Origin: Bradyrhizobium sp. BRP22
Lineage (GTDB): Bacteria; Pseudomonadota; Alphaproteobacteria; Rhizobiales; Xanthobacteraceae
Assembly (NCBI RefSeq): GCF_020194175.1
Contig: NZ_JADYVX010000006.1
Coordinates: 186,001-250,000 of the forward strand
Length of the DNA: 64,000 nucleotides
Reading direction: 5' to 3'
The position numbers and the translations under genes were made by a program. This document shows, one piece after another, positions 8,883 to 17,505 of the stretch (position 1 is the stretch's first letter; each line of letters opens with the position of its first letter). The notes beneath the pieces were generated by a model that was given only the letters and a program-made list of their open reading frames with translations, was not told the DNA's origin and made no database searches.

Positions 8883-10313
8883 CTAATATTCGCGGATAGC
8901 TTCATCGAACCCGCGAAGTAACGGATAAAGGAAATAAGAGATTACGCTACGCCGCCCGACCTTCAGCTCGGCGGTCACCGCCATACCGGGTATTAACTGA
9001 GCGCGCTCCGCCGGCAGCCGAAGGTGCGTGTCGGACAAGTCGACCAATACGCGATAATAGGGAACGGCCGCACGGTGCGCACCTTCGGCTTTCGAATCCG
9101 GCTTCGAATCCGGCGAGAACGAGTCTTGACTGATGACGCGCACCTCACCTTTCGCAGTGCCGTATTTCTGGAACGGAAAGGCGTCGAACTTGATCCGGAC
9201 CGGCTGGCCGACCAAAACCTGGCCGATGTCCCTGCCTTCGACATTCACCTCGCCTTGCAGCGGCACGTCGCGAGGAACGAGCACAAACAGTGTTTCGGCC
9301 TCGCGGACGACCGATCCGACGGTTCGGTTGGCGATCTCAAGCACGATCGCGTCGGCCGGGGCCTTCAACACGATTAGCTTCCGGCGAAGCTCAGCCTTCT
9401 TGAGATCTTCCGCCGCGCTATCTCGTTTCGCCAACGTCTCGACGAGGTCCTGATAAGCCGTCTTGCGAAAATCCTCGGCGTAGACCTTCTGGTCCGCCTC
9501 GGCTTTGTCGAGGCGATGAGCATAATCGACGATACTGCCGCGGACGCGCGCCAGGTTGCTTTCCACCTCCAGACGAGCATCGCGCGACAGCAGCACGTTC
9601 AGCTTCGAGCCGATTTCCCTGTCCATCAGCTCCGCGCGCATGACCTCGATCGACTTCATCGTTTCGAGCCGCTGAAGCAGCACGGTCTCTTCGTTCTGCG
9701 CGGTCTTCAGGTTGGCCCGCGCGGATGCGACTTGCGCCTGATAGTTCTCAATCTGGGCGTCGTAGGCCGACTTGCGCTGCAGGAACATCTTGCGCTGCAG
9801 GATCTGGTCGGCGCTGGCGGATTCGCCGGTGATGTAATCCCCTCCATCCAGCTCGGCCTTGAGACGCTCGATCGCAGCATTGAACACACCGACCTTGCTG
9901 CTCGACTGGTCGAGATCCGCCTGCGAGAATGTCGGGTCGAGCGTCGCCAGCAGGTCGCCGCGGTTGACCCGGTCGCCAGGCTTGACATGTATCTCGCGGA
10001 TGACGGAGGTTTCGAGCGGCTGCACGACGATGTTCGGACGCGTGGTGACCAGCTTGCCCTGGGCCGTCACGATCATGTCGACCTGCGATCCTGAAGCCCA
10101 GCCGATCGCGGTGAGGATCAGAGCCAGGACGCAGTAGAGCGTCATGCGGGCGATGCGCGGCGGCGCCCGGTTCTCGACCTCGATCGCATCGGACTGAAAT
10201 TCCGTCACCACCGGCGGCCGCGGCGTGGTGGACCTGAACAGTCCGCGCCGCCGCCGTTCGGTCGGTCGCACCGGCGCGCTGGTGTCGCCGCGAGATTTCT
10301 CGGGCTTGGTCAT
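8883..10313 (-). CDS. HlyD-family type I secretion periplasmic adaptor
   Basis: Membrane fusion protein of 476 aa that links an inner-membrane ABC exporter to a TolC-type outer-membrane channel. A cytoplasmic N-terminal tail precedes one transmembrane segment (TLYCVLALILTAIGWASG). A beta-barrel/lipoyl half-motif follows (VVQPLETSVIREIHVKPGDRV split by a long coiled-coil), closed by the second lipoyl half KAPADAIVLEIANRTVGSVV and VEGRDIGQVLVGQPVRIKFDAFPF. Its ATG at 10313 overlaps the stop of the ABC transporter as ATGA, so the two are translationally coupled. A longer frame to 10361 is not needed. No TolC homologue lies in the window. Confidence 0.92.
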   Translation of the reverse strand: MTKPEKSRGDTSAPVRPTERRRRGLFRSTTPRPPVVTEFQSDAIEVENRAPPRIARMTLYCVLALILTAIGWASGSQVDMIVTAQGKLVTTRPNIVVQPLETSVIREIHVKPGDRVNRGDLLATLDPTFSQADLDQSSSKVGVFNAAIERLKAELDGGDYITGESASADQILQRKMFLQRKSAYDAQIENYQAQVASARANLKTAQNEETVLLQRLETMKSIEVMRAELMDREIGSKLNVLLSRDARLEVESNLARVRGSIVDYAHRLDKAEADQKVYAEDFRKTAYQDLVETLAKRDSAAEDLKKAELRRKLIVLKAPADAIVLEIANRTVGSVVREAETLFVLVPRDVPLQGEVNVEGRDIGQVLVGQPVRIKFDAFPFQKYGTAKGEVRVISQDSFSPDSKPDSKAEGAHRAAVPYYRVLVDLSDTHLRLPAERAQLIPGMAVTAELKVGRRSVISYFLYPLLRGFDEAIREY

Positions 10314-12532
10314 GCGATCTGCTTCGTCTGCTGGTTCCAGAGATGGCGGTAGATCATGCACTTCGAGAGCAACCGGTCGTGATGATCGACATCGACGATG
10401 CGGCCGCGGTCGATCACCAGGATCTGGTTCGCGTCCGCGAGCATCGACAATCGATGCGAGACGATGATGACGGTCCGTCCCTCGGCGATACGGCGCAGAT
10501 TGCGCCGGATGATCATTTCGCTCTCGGAATCCAGTGCGCTCGTTGCCTCATCCAGGATCAGGATGCGCGGGTTGACGATGAGTGCCCTGGCAATGGCGAG
10601 GCGCTGCTTCTGCCCGCCCGACAGGTTCGAGGCGTCCTCCTCGAGCATGGTATCGAAGCCGCGCGGTAGCCGTTCGATGAATTCATCGGCGCCCGCGAGC
10701 TGCGCGGCGCGGACGACCTCGGCAAAGGTCGCGTCGCGCTTCACGCAGGCGATGTTGTCGCGTACCGTGCCGCGGAACAGGAAATTGTCCTGCAAGACCA
10801 GTCCGAGATTCTGTCGGAGATGGGCTAGGTCGAGCTCCCGCGAATCATATCCGTCGACGCGCAGCAAGCCCTGTTGCACCGGGTACATCCCGGAGATGAG
10901 CCGCGTCAGCGTGGTCTTGCCGGAGCCGCTTCGGCCGACGATTCCGAATATCGATCCCGGGGCGATGGAGAAGGAGACATCATCCAGCGCCGGCGCGCCT
11001 TCCGATCCATAGCGGAACGAGACGTTCTCGAACTCGATCTTGCCGGCAAGATCGGGTCGCAGCCCCTCGCGATTTCCGTCGCGTTCTGGCTTCTGGTTCA
11101 TCACCTCGCCCAGCATCTTCACCGCCAGCGCGACTTCCTGATATTCATGAACCATCGTCACCAGTTGGACCAGCGGTCCGGACACGCGCCCTGCCAACAT
11201 GTTGAAGGCGACCAGCGCGCCGATGGTCATCTCGCCACTGAAGACGTCGAGCGCTCCAAGCGAGATGATCCCGAGTGTCATCATCTTCTCGAGAAATCCG
11301 GTCGCCGACTGAGCAGCGGCGGAGATCTTCTCGACGCCGAACCGCATCGTCACCGACTGCGCACAGCGATCGTCCCAGGTCCTGCTCTGCATTGGCTCCA
11401 TGGCCAGCGACTTCACCGTGCGCATGCCGTGTACGGTCTCGACCAATAGGGCCTGTCGAGCGCCCTCCGCCTGGTAGAGATCATAGAGACGTCGCCGGAA
11501 CGGTCCCATCAACAGCGCCACGACCACGCCGCTGGCGGCAGTGAAGGCCAGCACCATGCATGTCAATTTCAGGCTGTAGAACGCCAACACCGGAATGAAG
11601 ACGAACAGCGACAGCGCGTCGAGCGTGGTCAGGAACAAGCGGCCGGTCAAGAACTCGCGAATTCGGGCCGCCTGCTGCATGTGCTTGACCAGGACGCCGG
11701 CCGAAATATGTTCAAAGAAGGTGACGGGTAGGCCAAGCAGGTGACCGAACGTCTTGGTTGCGACCCGGATATCGACCTTGTTGGTCGCGTAGAGCAAAAG
11801 ATAGCGCCGCAGAAAGCTGAATATCGCGTCGAACGCCAGCGCGGCAGTCGCACCGGCCGCCAGCACGTAGAGCGTGGTGAAGCTCTCGTGCACGAGAACC
11901 TTGTCGATGACGAGCTGGAAGAAGATCGGTATCGCGAGCCCCAGCGCGTAAAGCATGATGGCGGCTATCGCGACGTCGACGAACAGTCGCCACTGGCGGC
12001 CCAGTTCGGGAACGAACCAGCGGAGCCCAAAAGCCGGCCGATTGTCCGACGCAAGCCGCTCACGCTTGATCAGAATGGCGTCGCCCTTCCATCGGGCGCA
12101 GAACGTATCCCTGTCGACGATCAGAGCCTCGTCTCGGCGCTCGGCCAGCGGGTCGAACACGCTAACGGCTTCCGCACCATCCGGTCGCTGCCCTGCCGCG
12201 AGAACCGCGATCCAGTTGCCATTCGAAAGTCGAGCCAGGGCGGGATAGGCTTCTCCTAGCCGAAACAGCGCACCCCAGTCGAGCTGAGCGCTCGTCGCGC
12301 GCAGGCCGGCCTCCTTCGCCATGCGCAGCAGCCGGGTCGTCGAAACCGGAATCCCGTCGATGGCATAGCTGTGCTTGAGGCGCTCGACCGGGAGATCGAC
12401 GCCATGATAGGCAGCGACCTTCGCGAGGCATTCAAGCTCGGTGCGCGCAGCCGGCCGCACGGGTTCGTCGGCACTCGCGGCCGGCGCTTCCGCAACCGCG
12501 AGGTCGGTTTCAACGGAAATTGCTTGAGACAT
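10310..12532 (-). CDS. Type I secretion ABC transporter with degenerate C39-like domain (HlyB type)
   Basis: Inner-membrane exporter of 740 aa. Domains in order are an N-terminal C39-like domain (about residues 25-150), a six-helix ABC transmembrane domain (about 165-440) and a nucleotide-binding domain with Walker A GRSGSGKTT, Q-loop LQDNFLF, signature LSGGQKQRLAIARA and Walker B ILILDEATSALD, then the switch His in VSHRL. The C39 catalytic Cys and His positions are not conserved (LECLAKVAAYHGV and GNWIAVL), as in HlyB-type exporters that bind rather than cleave cargo. ATG at 12532 has AAGG upstream and overlaps the previous gene by 23 bp. Likely cargoes are the two giant proteins at 24.5-36 kb. 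Confidence 0.92.
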   Translation of the reverse strand: MSQAISVETDLAVAEAPAASADEPVRPAARTELECLAKVAAYHGVDLPVERLKHSYAIDGIPVSTTRLLRMAKEAGLRATSAQLDWGALFRLGEAYPALARLSNGNWIAVLAAGQRPDGAEAVSVFDPLAERRDEALIVDRDTFCARWKGDAILIKRERLASDNRPAFGLRWFVPELGRQWRLFVDVAIAAIMLYALGLAIPIFFQLVIDKVLVHESFTTLYVLAAGATAALAFDAIFSFLRRYLLLYATNKVDIRVATKTFGHLLGLPVTFFEHISAGVLVKHMQQAARIREFLTGRLFLTTLDALSLFVFIPVLAFYSLKLTCMVLAFTAASGVVVALLMGPFRRRLYDLYQAEGARQALLVETVHGMRTVKSLAMEPMQSRTWDDRCAQSVTMRFGVEKISAAAQSATGFLEKMMTLGIISLGALDVFSGEMTIGALVAFNMLAGRVSGPLVQLVTMVHEYQEVALAVKMLGEVMNQKPERDGNREGLRPDLAGKIEFENVSFRYGSEGAPALDDVSFSIAPGSIFGIVGRSGSGKTTLTRLISGMYPVQQGLLRVDGYDSRELDLAHLRQNLGLVLQDNFLFRGTVRDNIACVKRDATFAEVVRAAQLAGADEFIERLPRGFDTMLEEDASNLSGGQKQRLAIARALIVNPRILILDEATSALDSESEMIIRRNLRRIAEGRTVIIVSHRLSMLADANQILVIDRGRIVDVDHHDRLLSKCMIYRHLWNQQTKQIA

Positions 12533-12836
12533 TCGGGGACCTTGGGCTGCCAGGCGGATCATGTTCCGCTGAAGTGGTCTGCGTCTGTCCGCCCGGCGCC
12601 TTCGACGGGTTACGCCGCACCGCGCCGGCGTCAATCAGTCCCTGCAGCGCGTTCTGCATCACCTCGACCGAGTTCGCGAACGATTCCACGGAAAAGATCA
12701 ACCTTTGCCGGAACGCCTTTTTTGGCGCATTGTTGGCATCACGTTCGGTCGGCGAAAGACTGAACAGATCTACGCGGACGATAGACCCGCCAATGGTGAT
12801 CTCGTCCACTCCATCAGTATAGAGTTCGGCGTGCAT
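12510..12836 (-). CDS. 108-aa protein of unknown function, first gene of the type I secretion operon
   Basis: I do not recognise a named family. ATG at 12836 follows a perfect GGAGG at a spacing of five, so translation is well supported. The stop lies 23 bp inside the ABC exporter gene, which indicates coupling. The N-terminal half (MHAELYTDGVDEITIGGSIV) looks beta-rich and includes RVDLFSLSPTERD. A helical middle segment, SVESFANSVEVMQNALQGL, resembles short helical hairpins. The last 35 residues are Pro/Gly/Ser/Thr-rich and probably disordered. There is no signal peptide or transmembrane segment, so it is probably cytoplasmic. A role as cargo chaperone or exporter accessory is inference from position only. 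Confidence 0.75.
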   Translation of the reverse strand: MHAELYTDGVDEITIGGSIVRVDLFSLSPTERDANNAPKKAFRQRLIFSVESFANSVEVMQNALQGLIDAGAVRRNPSKAPGGQTQTTSAEHDPPGSPRSPNVSSNFR

Positions 12837-13517
12837 CAAAGCCTCCAATGCTGCCAACTTCGGCCTCAAGCCGGCGTCGACCTGCAGCAAGAGCATCGAC
12901 GCTTACGATAGTCACTGACGTGCAACGTCCGCGCGATCGAAAGCCGTACGGGACGCCGTTGCTCCCATAGCGGTCTGGTCTCCACGGACTGGCGGGCGAA
13001 TGGAATACGGGGAACGTTGGAGCCATCAAATGAACCGCCAAATGCATCGCTCGTTTTGTCCTCGGCATCTCCACCACCTGAAATGGTCGATCCGAGCCAC
13101 GGGATAATGAATAAATCGACCACAATTAAAAAGTCAATTAATTATAGCTCATTTACAAAATATATTATAAGTCATTATTAACATACCCGCCCCGGTTCCC
13201 ACAAAATGAAGCTTTGAGCTTGAAAAAGAATCGGCAAAAAGCGCACCTTCCTCGAAAAAAGCGACCAAAGCCACGCTTCGACGTCCCTCGGCATCAATTC
13301 AGGGACGTCTTATATTAATCCCGCCTAGACGACAGTCTGCTGATCATAATAGGGCAACTACGCTTAACCAAGCCCTCAAACTTACCATTTCATTATTTAA
13401 TTTGAACGAGCGACATTTTATAGTATAGTTATTTAAAGCCTGGACATTTTGCGGCGTCAGCAGACCTGTGCTGATCCGGCCCGGCAAAATTCGTGGGTGG
13501 TGGAGGCGAAAAATCGA
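12837..13517. promoter_or_regulatory. Divergent intergenic region between secretion and polysaccharide operons
   Basis: About 680 bp without a convincing gene separate the leftward type I secretion operon from the rightward BY-kinase/export genes. Two AT-rich blocks stand out, roughly 13120-13200 and 13360-13445, with words such as TTATTTAATTTG and AATTAATTATAG. Each lies on the side of one of the divergent transcription units, so each could hold a promoter and silencer-binding site. Short open frames here (for example 12866-13123 on the minus strand) have no ribosome-binding site or family resemblance and are left out. Confidence 0.5.
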
Positions 13518-15836
13518 ATGCTCCAGAGAAATATACTGCAAGCCGACAGAATCAGCGGCCCGGCCCACGATCAAGCTGAAGGCGGCGGCATAGGCGAGCT
13601 CGTTGATACCGCACTTGCATTCCTGCTGCGTCAGTTGCTGGTAATTGCTCTTGCGGCCGCATTCGGAACGACCGCCGGCCTGATCTACCTGCGGATCACG
13701 CCGCCTACCTATACAGCCCAGGTCCAGGTCCTCCTTGAAAATGCCACGGCACAATTCATCCAGCAGCAATCAGCCCTGGCTGAGCCGGCCCTCGATCGCA
13801 ATCTCTTCGAAACCCAGGTCGAGATCCTCAAATCGAGAGGGATGGCAGTCCAGATCATCAGTGAGTTTAACCTTGCCGATGACCCCGATTTCAATCAAGC
13901 GGCGAGCTCGCTGCCCTCCATCTGGCTGCGCATTCGCGGCGTATTTGGGCTGTCTCACCCGAACGATCCGGCACCGCCTTCGCGCGCCGAGCCGCAGGAC
14001 GGCATTATCACTGCGTTTCAGAATCGCGTCACGGTGAACCGAATCAATCTCAGCAACCTCATCGACATCGGCTTCAGCTCAAGCAACCCTATACGGGCGG
14101 CCGAGATCGCGAACGCAATTGCGTACGCCTACCTTGCCACCCAGGAGAAAGCGAGGCTGGAGACAAACCGCCGGGCAAGGGATTGGATGCAGGAGAGGCT
14201 ACGGGAGCTCGGAGAGCAGGCGCTCGCGGCTGAACGAGCGGTCAGTGCCTACAAATCCAAGAACAACGTTGTTTCCACCGGCGGAAGGCCAATCGACGAA
14301 CAGCAGGTTTCCGAGCTCAACAGCCGTTTGGTCGCGGCTCGCGCGCAAACATCCGACGCGCTGGCCAAGTTGAACCGTTATGAAACCATCCTGGAAGCCA
14401 ACCCGGCGAACTCGTCATCGATCGGCAATCTTGACTCGGCGGGCGCTGATGCACTCACCAGCCCCATCATTAACAATCTCCGCCAGCAATATCTCGAACT
14501 CGAACGACGCGTTGCTGAATGGGGACCGCGCTTTGGCCGCGACCACTCGGCGGTCGTCAATTTGCGAAATCGTATGCGCGAAGTCCGCGGGTCGATCCTC
14601 GACGAAGTCAAGAGGTATGCAGAGACGAGCCGGAGCGAACTCGAGGTCGCCAAGCAGCGACAGCAGGAAATCGAGAAGCGACTATCCGAGGCGGTAGAGC
14701 AGTCGCAATCGACCAACATGGCCGAGATTACCATACGCGAGTTGGAGAGTAAGGCAAAAAGCTTGCGCAGCCTGCACGATACGTTCCTGCAACGTTATGT
14801 CGGCACGGCCCAGCAGGAAAGCTTTCCCATTGCACAGGCCCGCATCATGTATCCGGCCATGCCGCCGCAGAGCAAAAGCAAACCGAAAAGCACTCTGGTC
14901 ATGGCGCTAAGTCTATGCGGTGGACTTGGGCTGGGCTTGGGACTTGGCCTATTCAGAGAAGTGATGGATCGCGTCTTCCGTACGTCCGCGCAGATCGAAT
15001 CGATACTCGGATTACCTTGTCTGTCGCTGGTGCCAGCGCTGCGGGCGGAGAAGTCGCTGACCTCAGCATCATGGAACTCCGACCACGACGCGCGGCAACG
15101 AAGGATTTTCAGCGGTTCGACGTTCCACAGGACCATCATCGGCAAGCCGTTATCTCGTTATGCCGAGTCAATCCGCGCCATCAAACTCGCCATAGACCTC
15201 AATCCCAGCAAAGCCTCCAATCAGGTGATTGGCATTACCTCGGCCCTGCCGAACGAGGGCAAGACGACGATCGCCGCCTCGCTTGCCCAGCTCATCGCTC
15301 ATAGCGGCAAGAGCGTCATCGTCGTCGATTGCGATCTGCGCAACCCATCGCTTTCCGCCAGCCTCGCGGCGAACGCAACCGCGGGCATCGTTGAGGTAAT
15401 CAGCCACGGGAGGCAAATCGAAGAGACGATCTGGCGGGATCCGAAGACTAATCTGGCATTCCTCCCCGCCGTCAGCCGGACACCCGTGCTCCATACCAGC
15501 GAAATGCTGGCAGCGGATTCGATGCGAAAACTCTTCGAACAGCTGCGATCGACATATGACTACGTCATCGTCGACCTTCCGCCGCTGAGCCCCCTGGTCG
15601 ATGTTCGTTCGACAACAACTTTCATCGACTGCTTTGTCCTGGTGGTGGAATGGGGACAAACGAAGGTCGAAGTCGTCAAGCATGCGCTACACACCGCGCA
15701 AAACATCCACGACTGCCTGATTGGAGCGGTTCTCAACAAGACCGACATTAAGGCGATGACGCGCTACGATACGCACCGCAGCGACTATTACCGCGACGAA
15801 CACTACATCCGTTATGGGCTGACCGGCTCAAACTGA
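13518..15836 (+). CDS. Polysaccharide co-polymerase fused to BY-kinase (Wzz/GumC-ExoP type)
   Basis: Inner-membrane chain-length regulator with a cytoplasmic tyrosine autokinase, 772 aa from ATG 13518. A Wzz domain begins with a first transmembrane segment near LLVIALAAAFGTTAGLIYL, followed by a long periplasmic coiled-coil (QEIEKRLSEAVEQSQS region) and a second transmembrane segment with a Gly-rich stretch (SLCGGLGLGLGLGLF). The BY-kinase domain has Walker A SALPNEGKTT, Walker A' VVDCDLRNPS and IVDLPPLSP. The C-terminus is a tyrosine cluster (YDTHRSDYYRDEHYIRYG), the usual autophosphorylation tail. A longer TTG start at 13449 lacks a ribosome-binding site, whereas 13518 is preceded by GGAGG. 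It controls polymer length and export with the next two genes. Confidence 0.93.
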   Translation: MLQRNILQADRISGPAHDQAEGGGIGELVDTALAFLLRQLLVIALAAAFGTTAGLIYLRITPPTYTAQVQVLLENATAQFIQQQSALAEPALDRNLFETQVEILKSRGMAVQIISEFNLADDPDFNQAASSLPSIWLRIRGVFGLSHPNDPAPPSRAEPQDGIITAFQNRVTVNRINLSNLIDIGFSSSNPIRAAEIANAIAYAYLATQEKARLETNRRARDWMQERLRELGEQALAAERAVSAYKSKNNVVSTGGRPIDEQQVSELNSRLVAARAQTSDALAKLNRYETILEANPANSSSIGNLDSAGADALTSPIINNLRQQYLELERRVAEWGPRFGRDHSAVVNLRNRMREVRGSILDEVKRYAETSRSELEVAKQRQQEIEKRLSEAVEQSQSTNMAEITIRELESKAKSLRSLHDTFLQRYVGTAQQESFPIAQARIMYPAMPPQSKSKPKSTLVMALSLCGGLGLGLGLGLFREVMDRVFRTSAQIESILGLPCLSLVPALRAEKSLTSASWNSDHDARQRRIFSGSTFHRTIIGKPLSRYAESIRAIKLAIDLNPSKASNQVIGITSALPNEGKTTIAASLAQLIAHSGKSVIVVDCDLRNPSLSASLAANATAGIVEVISHGRQIEETIWRDPKTNLAFLPAVSRTPVLHTSEMLAADSMRKLFEQLRSTYDYVIVDLPPLSPLVDVRSTTTFIDCFVLVVEWGQTKVEVVKHALHTAQNIHDCLIGAVLNKTDIKAMTRYDTHRSDYYRDEHYIRYGLTGSN

Positions 15837-15935
15837 AAGAGCTCCTTACCCCGTCCAGGATCGGAGTCGCGGCCGCCTTCCCGCCGCCATGTTGCATATC
15901 GGCAACAAGCACCGGTTGCATTTCAGGTTAACGCG

Positions 15936-17246
15936 ATGATTCGCTGGCCTGAATCGCGTATTAATGTACTTTACCCGTACTGGGACGTTTTGGGGATATT
16001 CACCATTATTGCGTTGCAAACATGCGGGAAGATCGTTGCTGGTCTCCTGGCACTTTCTTGTGCCGGGTGTATTATTACGCCCGGATCCGGCCCATTGGCG
16101 ACCGACGTCCGATCGGCATCGGAAGGGCTTGAGCCTGCCACCCTCCCTTATGCTCTGGTCAAGCTGACGCCCGAGGTTGTCGAAGTTCTCGGCCGCTATA
16201 CCCCAAGGCTGTCCTCTGCCTTTGCCACCAAGACGCCGCCGAAGGCATTCCGCTTCGGCGTGGGGGACACAGTCAGCATCACCATATTTGAGTCCGCAGC
16301 CGGCGGCCTCTTTACATCGGACGCGGGCGTCCGCGCCGGCAACTTCGTGACCGTTCCAAACCAGGCCGTCGACGAGAGGGGCTATATCGCCGTTCCATAC
16401 GCAGGCACGATCCGGGCGCTGGGCCGCACCCCCTCGGAGATCCGTGACGAGGTTACGGACAAGCTCAAGGGCCGCGCACTCGAACCACAAGTCGTCGTGG
16501 CCCTGGCCGAGCAGAACACGTCCTTGATCAGCGTCCTTGGCGACGTCCGCACCGCCGGCCGCTTCCGTGCGAGCCCGTCAGGAGAGCGCATCATCGATGC
16601 GATCGCGCGCGCTGGCGGGCCCGTCAGCCAGGGCTACGACATGTGGGTGTCGCTTGAGCGCAAGGGACACCGGGCAAGCGTCCCGTTCGGCGCACTGATG
16701 TACGAGCCGTCCAACAACATCTTCGTGTTGCCGAATGACGTTGTTTATGTCTACAGCCAGCCACAAACCTTCGTCGCATTCGGTGCATCCGGCCTTCAGG
16801 GGCAATTCAAGTTCGACGCGTGGCGCATCTCGCTGGCCGAGGCGGTCGGCAAGCAGGGCGGCATGAACGACGCGCTCGCCGATCCGTCTTCGGTGTTCCT
16901 GTATCGGGGTGAGACGCGCGAAGTGGCCAAGGAGATGGGCGTCGATTGCAGGCCGTTTAAGGGCCCGATCATTCCGATCATCTATCTGATCAATTTCCGC
17001 GATCCCTCGGGTTATTTCCTCGCTCAAACCTTTGAGATGCGGAACAAGGATGTCATCTACACATCCAACTCTGCTGCGGTCGAGACCACCAAGTTCCTGA
17101 ATTTCCTGCGAACGATCATGGCCACGGTAAACGATCCGATCATCTACGCGACCAACGCCTACGCGCTCAAGGCCGCCACCGCGGGCACGGGATCGACCAC
17201 GGTCATCACGACGCCTCAGCCGATTACAAGTACGGTCACACCCTGA
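15936..17246 (+). CDS. Outer-membrane polysaccharide export lipoprotein (Wza/OPX family)
   Basis: Polysaccharide export channel component of 436 aa. The N-terminal hydrophobic segment ends in lipobox-like LLALSCAGC, so Cys45 would be acylated. The first half carries the Poly_export domain (FRFGVGDTVSITIFESAAGG) and SLBB-type repeats follow (SVLGDVRTAGRFRASPSGE, then TFVAFGASGLQGQFKFDA). ATG at 15936 has an AGG at good spacing but gives a long leader. An in-frame TTG at 16014 would give a standard 18-residue signal, so the start is uncertain. It lies 99 bp after the co-polymerase gene and would form the outer-membrane conduit with it. Confidence 0.9.
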   Translation: MIRWPESRINVLYPYWDVLGIFTIIALQTCGKIVAGLLALSCAGCIITPGSGPLATDVRSASEGLEPATLPYALVKLTPEVVEVLGRYTPRLSSAFATKTPPKAFRFGVGDTVSITIFESAAGGLFTSDAGVRAGNFVTVPNQAVDERGYIAVPYAGTIRALGRTPSEIRDEVTDKLKGRALEPQVVVALAEQNTSLISVLGDVRTAGRFRASPSGERIIDAIARAGGPVSQGYDMWVSLERKGHRASVPFGALMYEPSNNIFVLPNDVVYVYSQPQTFVAFGASGLQGQFKFDAWRISLAEAVGKQGGMNDALADPSSVFLYRGETREVAKEMGVDCRPFKGPIIPIIYLINFRDPSGYFLAQTFEMRNKDVIYTSNSAAVETTKFLNFLRTIMATVNDPIIYATNAYALKAATAGTGSTTVITTPQPITSTVTP

Positions 17247-17250
17247 AGTT

Positions 17251-17278
17251 AAGTTGGCCTGCACAGCCAGGCCAACTT
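17251..17278 (+). terminator. Stem-loop after the polysaccharide export gene
   Basis: AAGTTGGCCTG (17251-17261) pairs perfectly with CAGGCCAACTT (17268-17278) around a 6-nt loop, starting five bases after the stop codon. The stem is strong but no T-run follows. It therefore looks like a terminator-like or mRNA-end-protecting hairpin separating this unit from the sugar transferase gene. Confidence 0.6.
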
Positions 17279-17365
17279 GGCACGATCTCCGGGGAGAACA
17301 TCGCGCGTCCATCGGGCAGGGCGCGGCGCCAGAAATGCGGGCCGGCAAGTTGCAGGCTCCGCCTT

Positions 17366-17485
17366 TTGAGCATGATCCGGCGCGCTCAAAGAGGCGCCCC
17401 ATTTAATCTTCATTTAATTTTCGAAATTTAATTGTTGCTATTTTAATTTTTTATTATACATTAAATATTGATTAAACATGCCACG
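17366..17485. promoter_or_regulatory. Palindrome relic plus AT-rich promoter tract upstream of the sugar transferase
   Basis: Positions 17366-17380 (TTGAGCATGATCCGG) match one arm of the RIME-like palindrome found whole at 54743-54796. It is followed at 17400-17485 by an AT-rich run with many TTTAAT/AATTTAAT/TTAAAT words directly ahead of the gene at 17506. The tract is the likely promoter and candidate H-NS/MucR-type target. Confidence 0.45.
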
Positions 17486-17505
17486 CATGATCAATTCAGC
17501 CAGCC

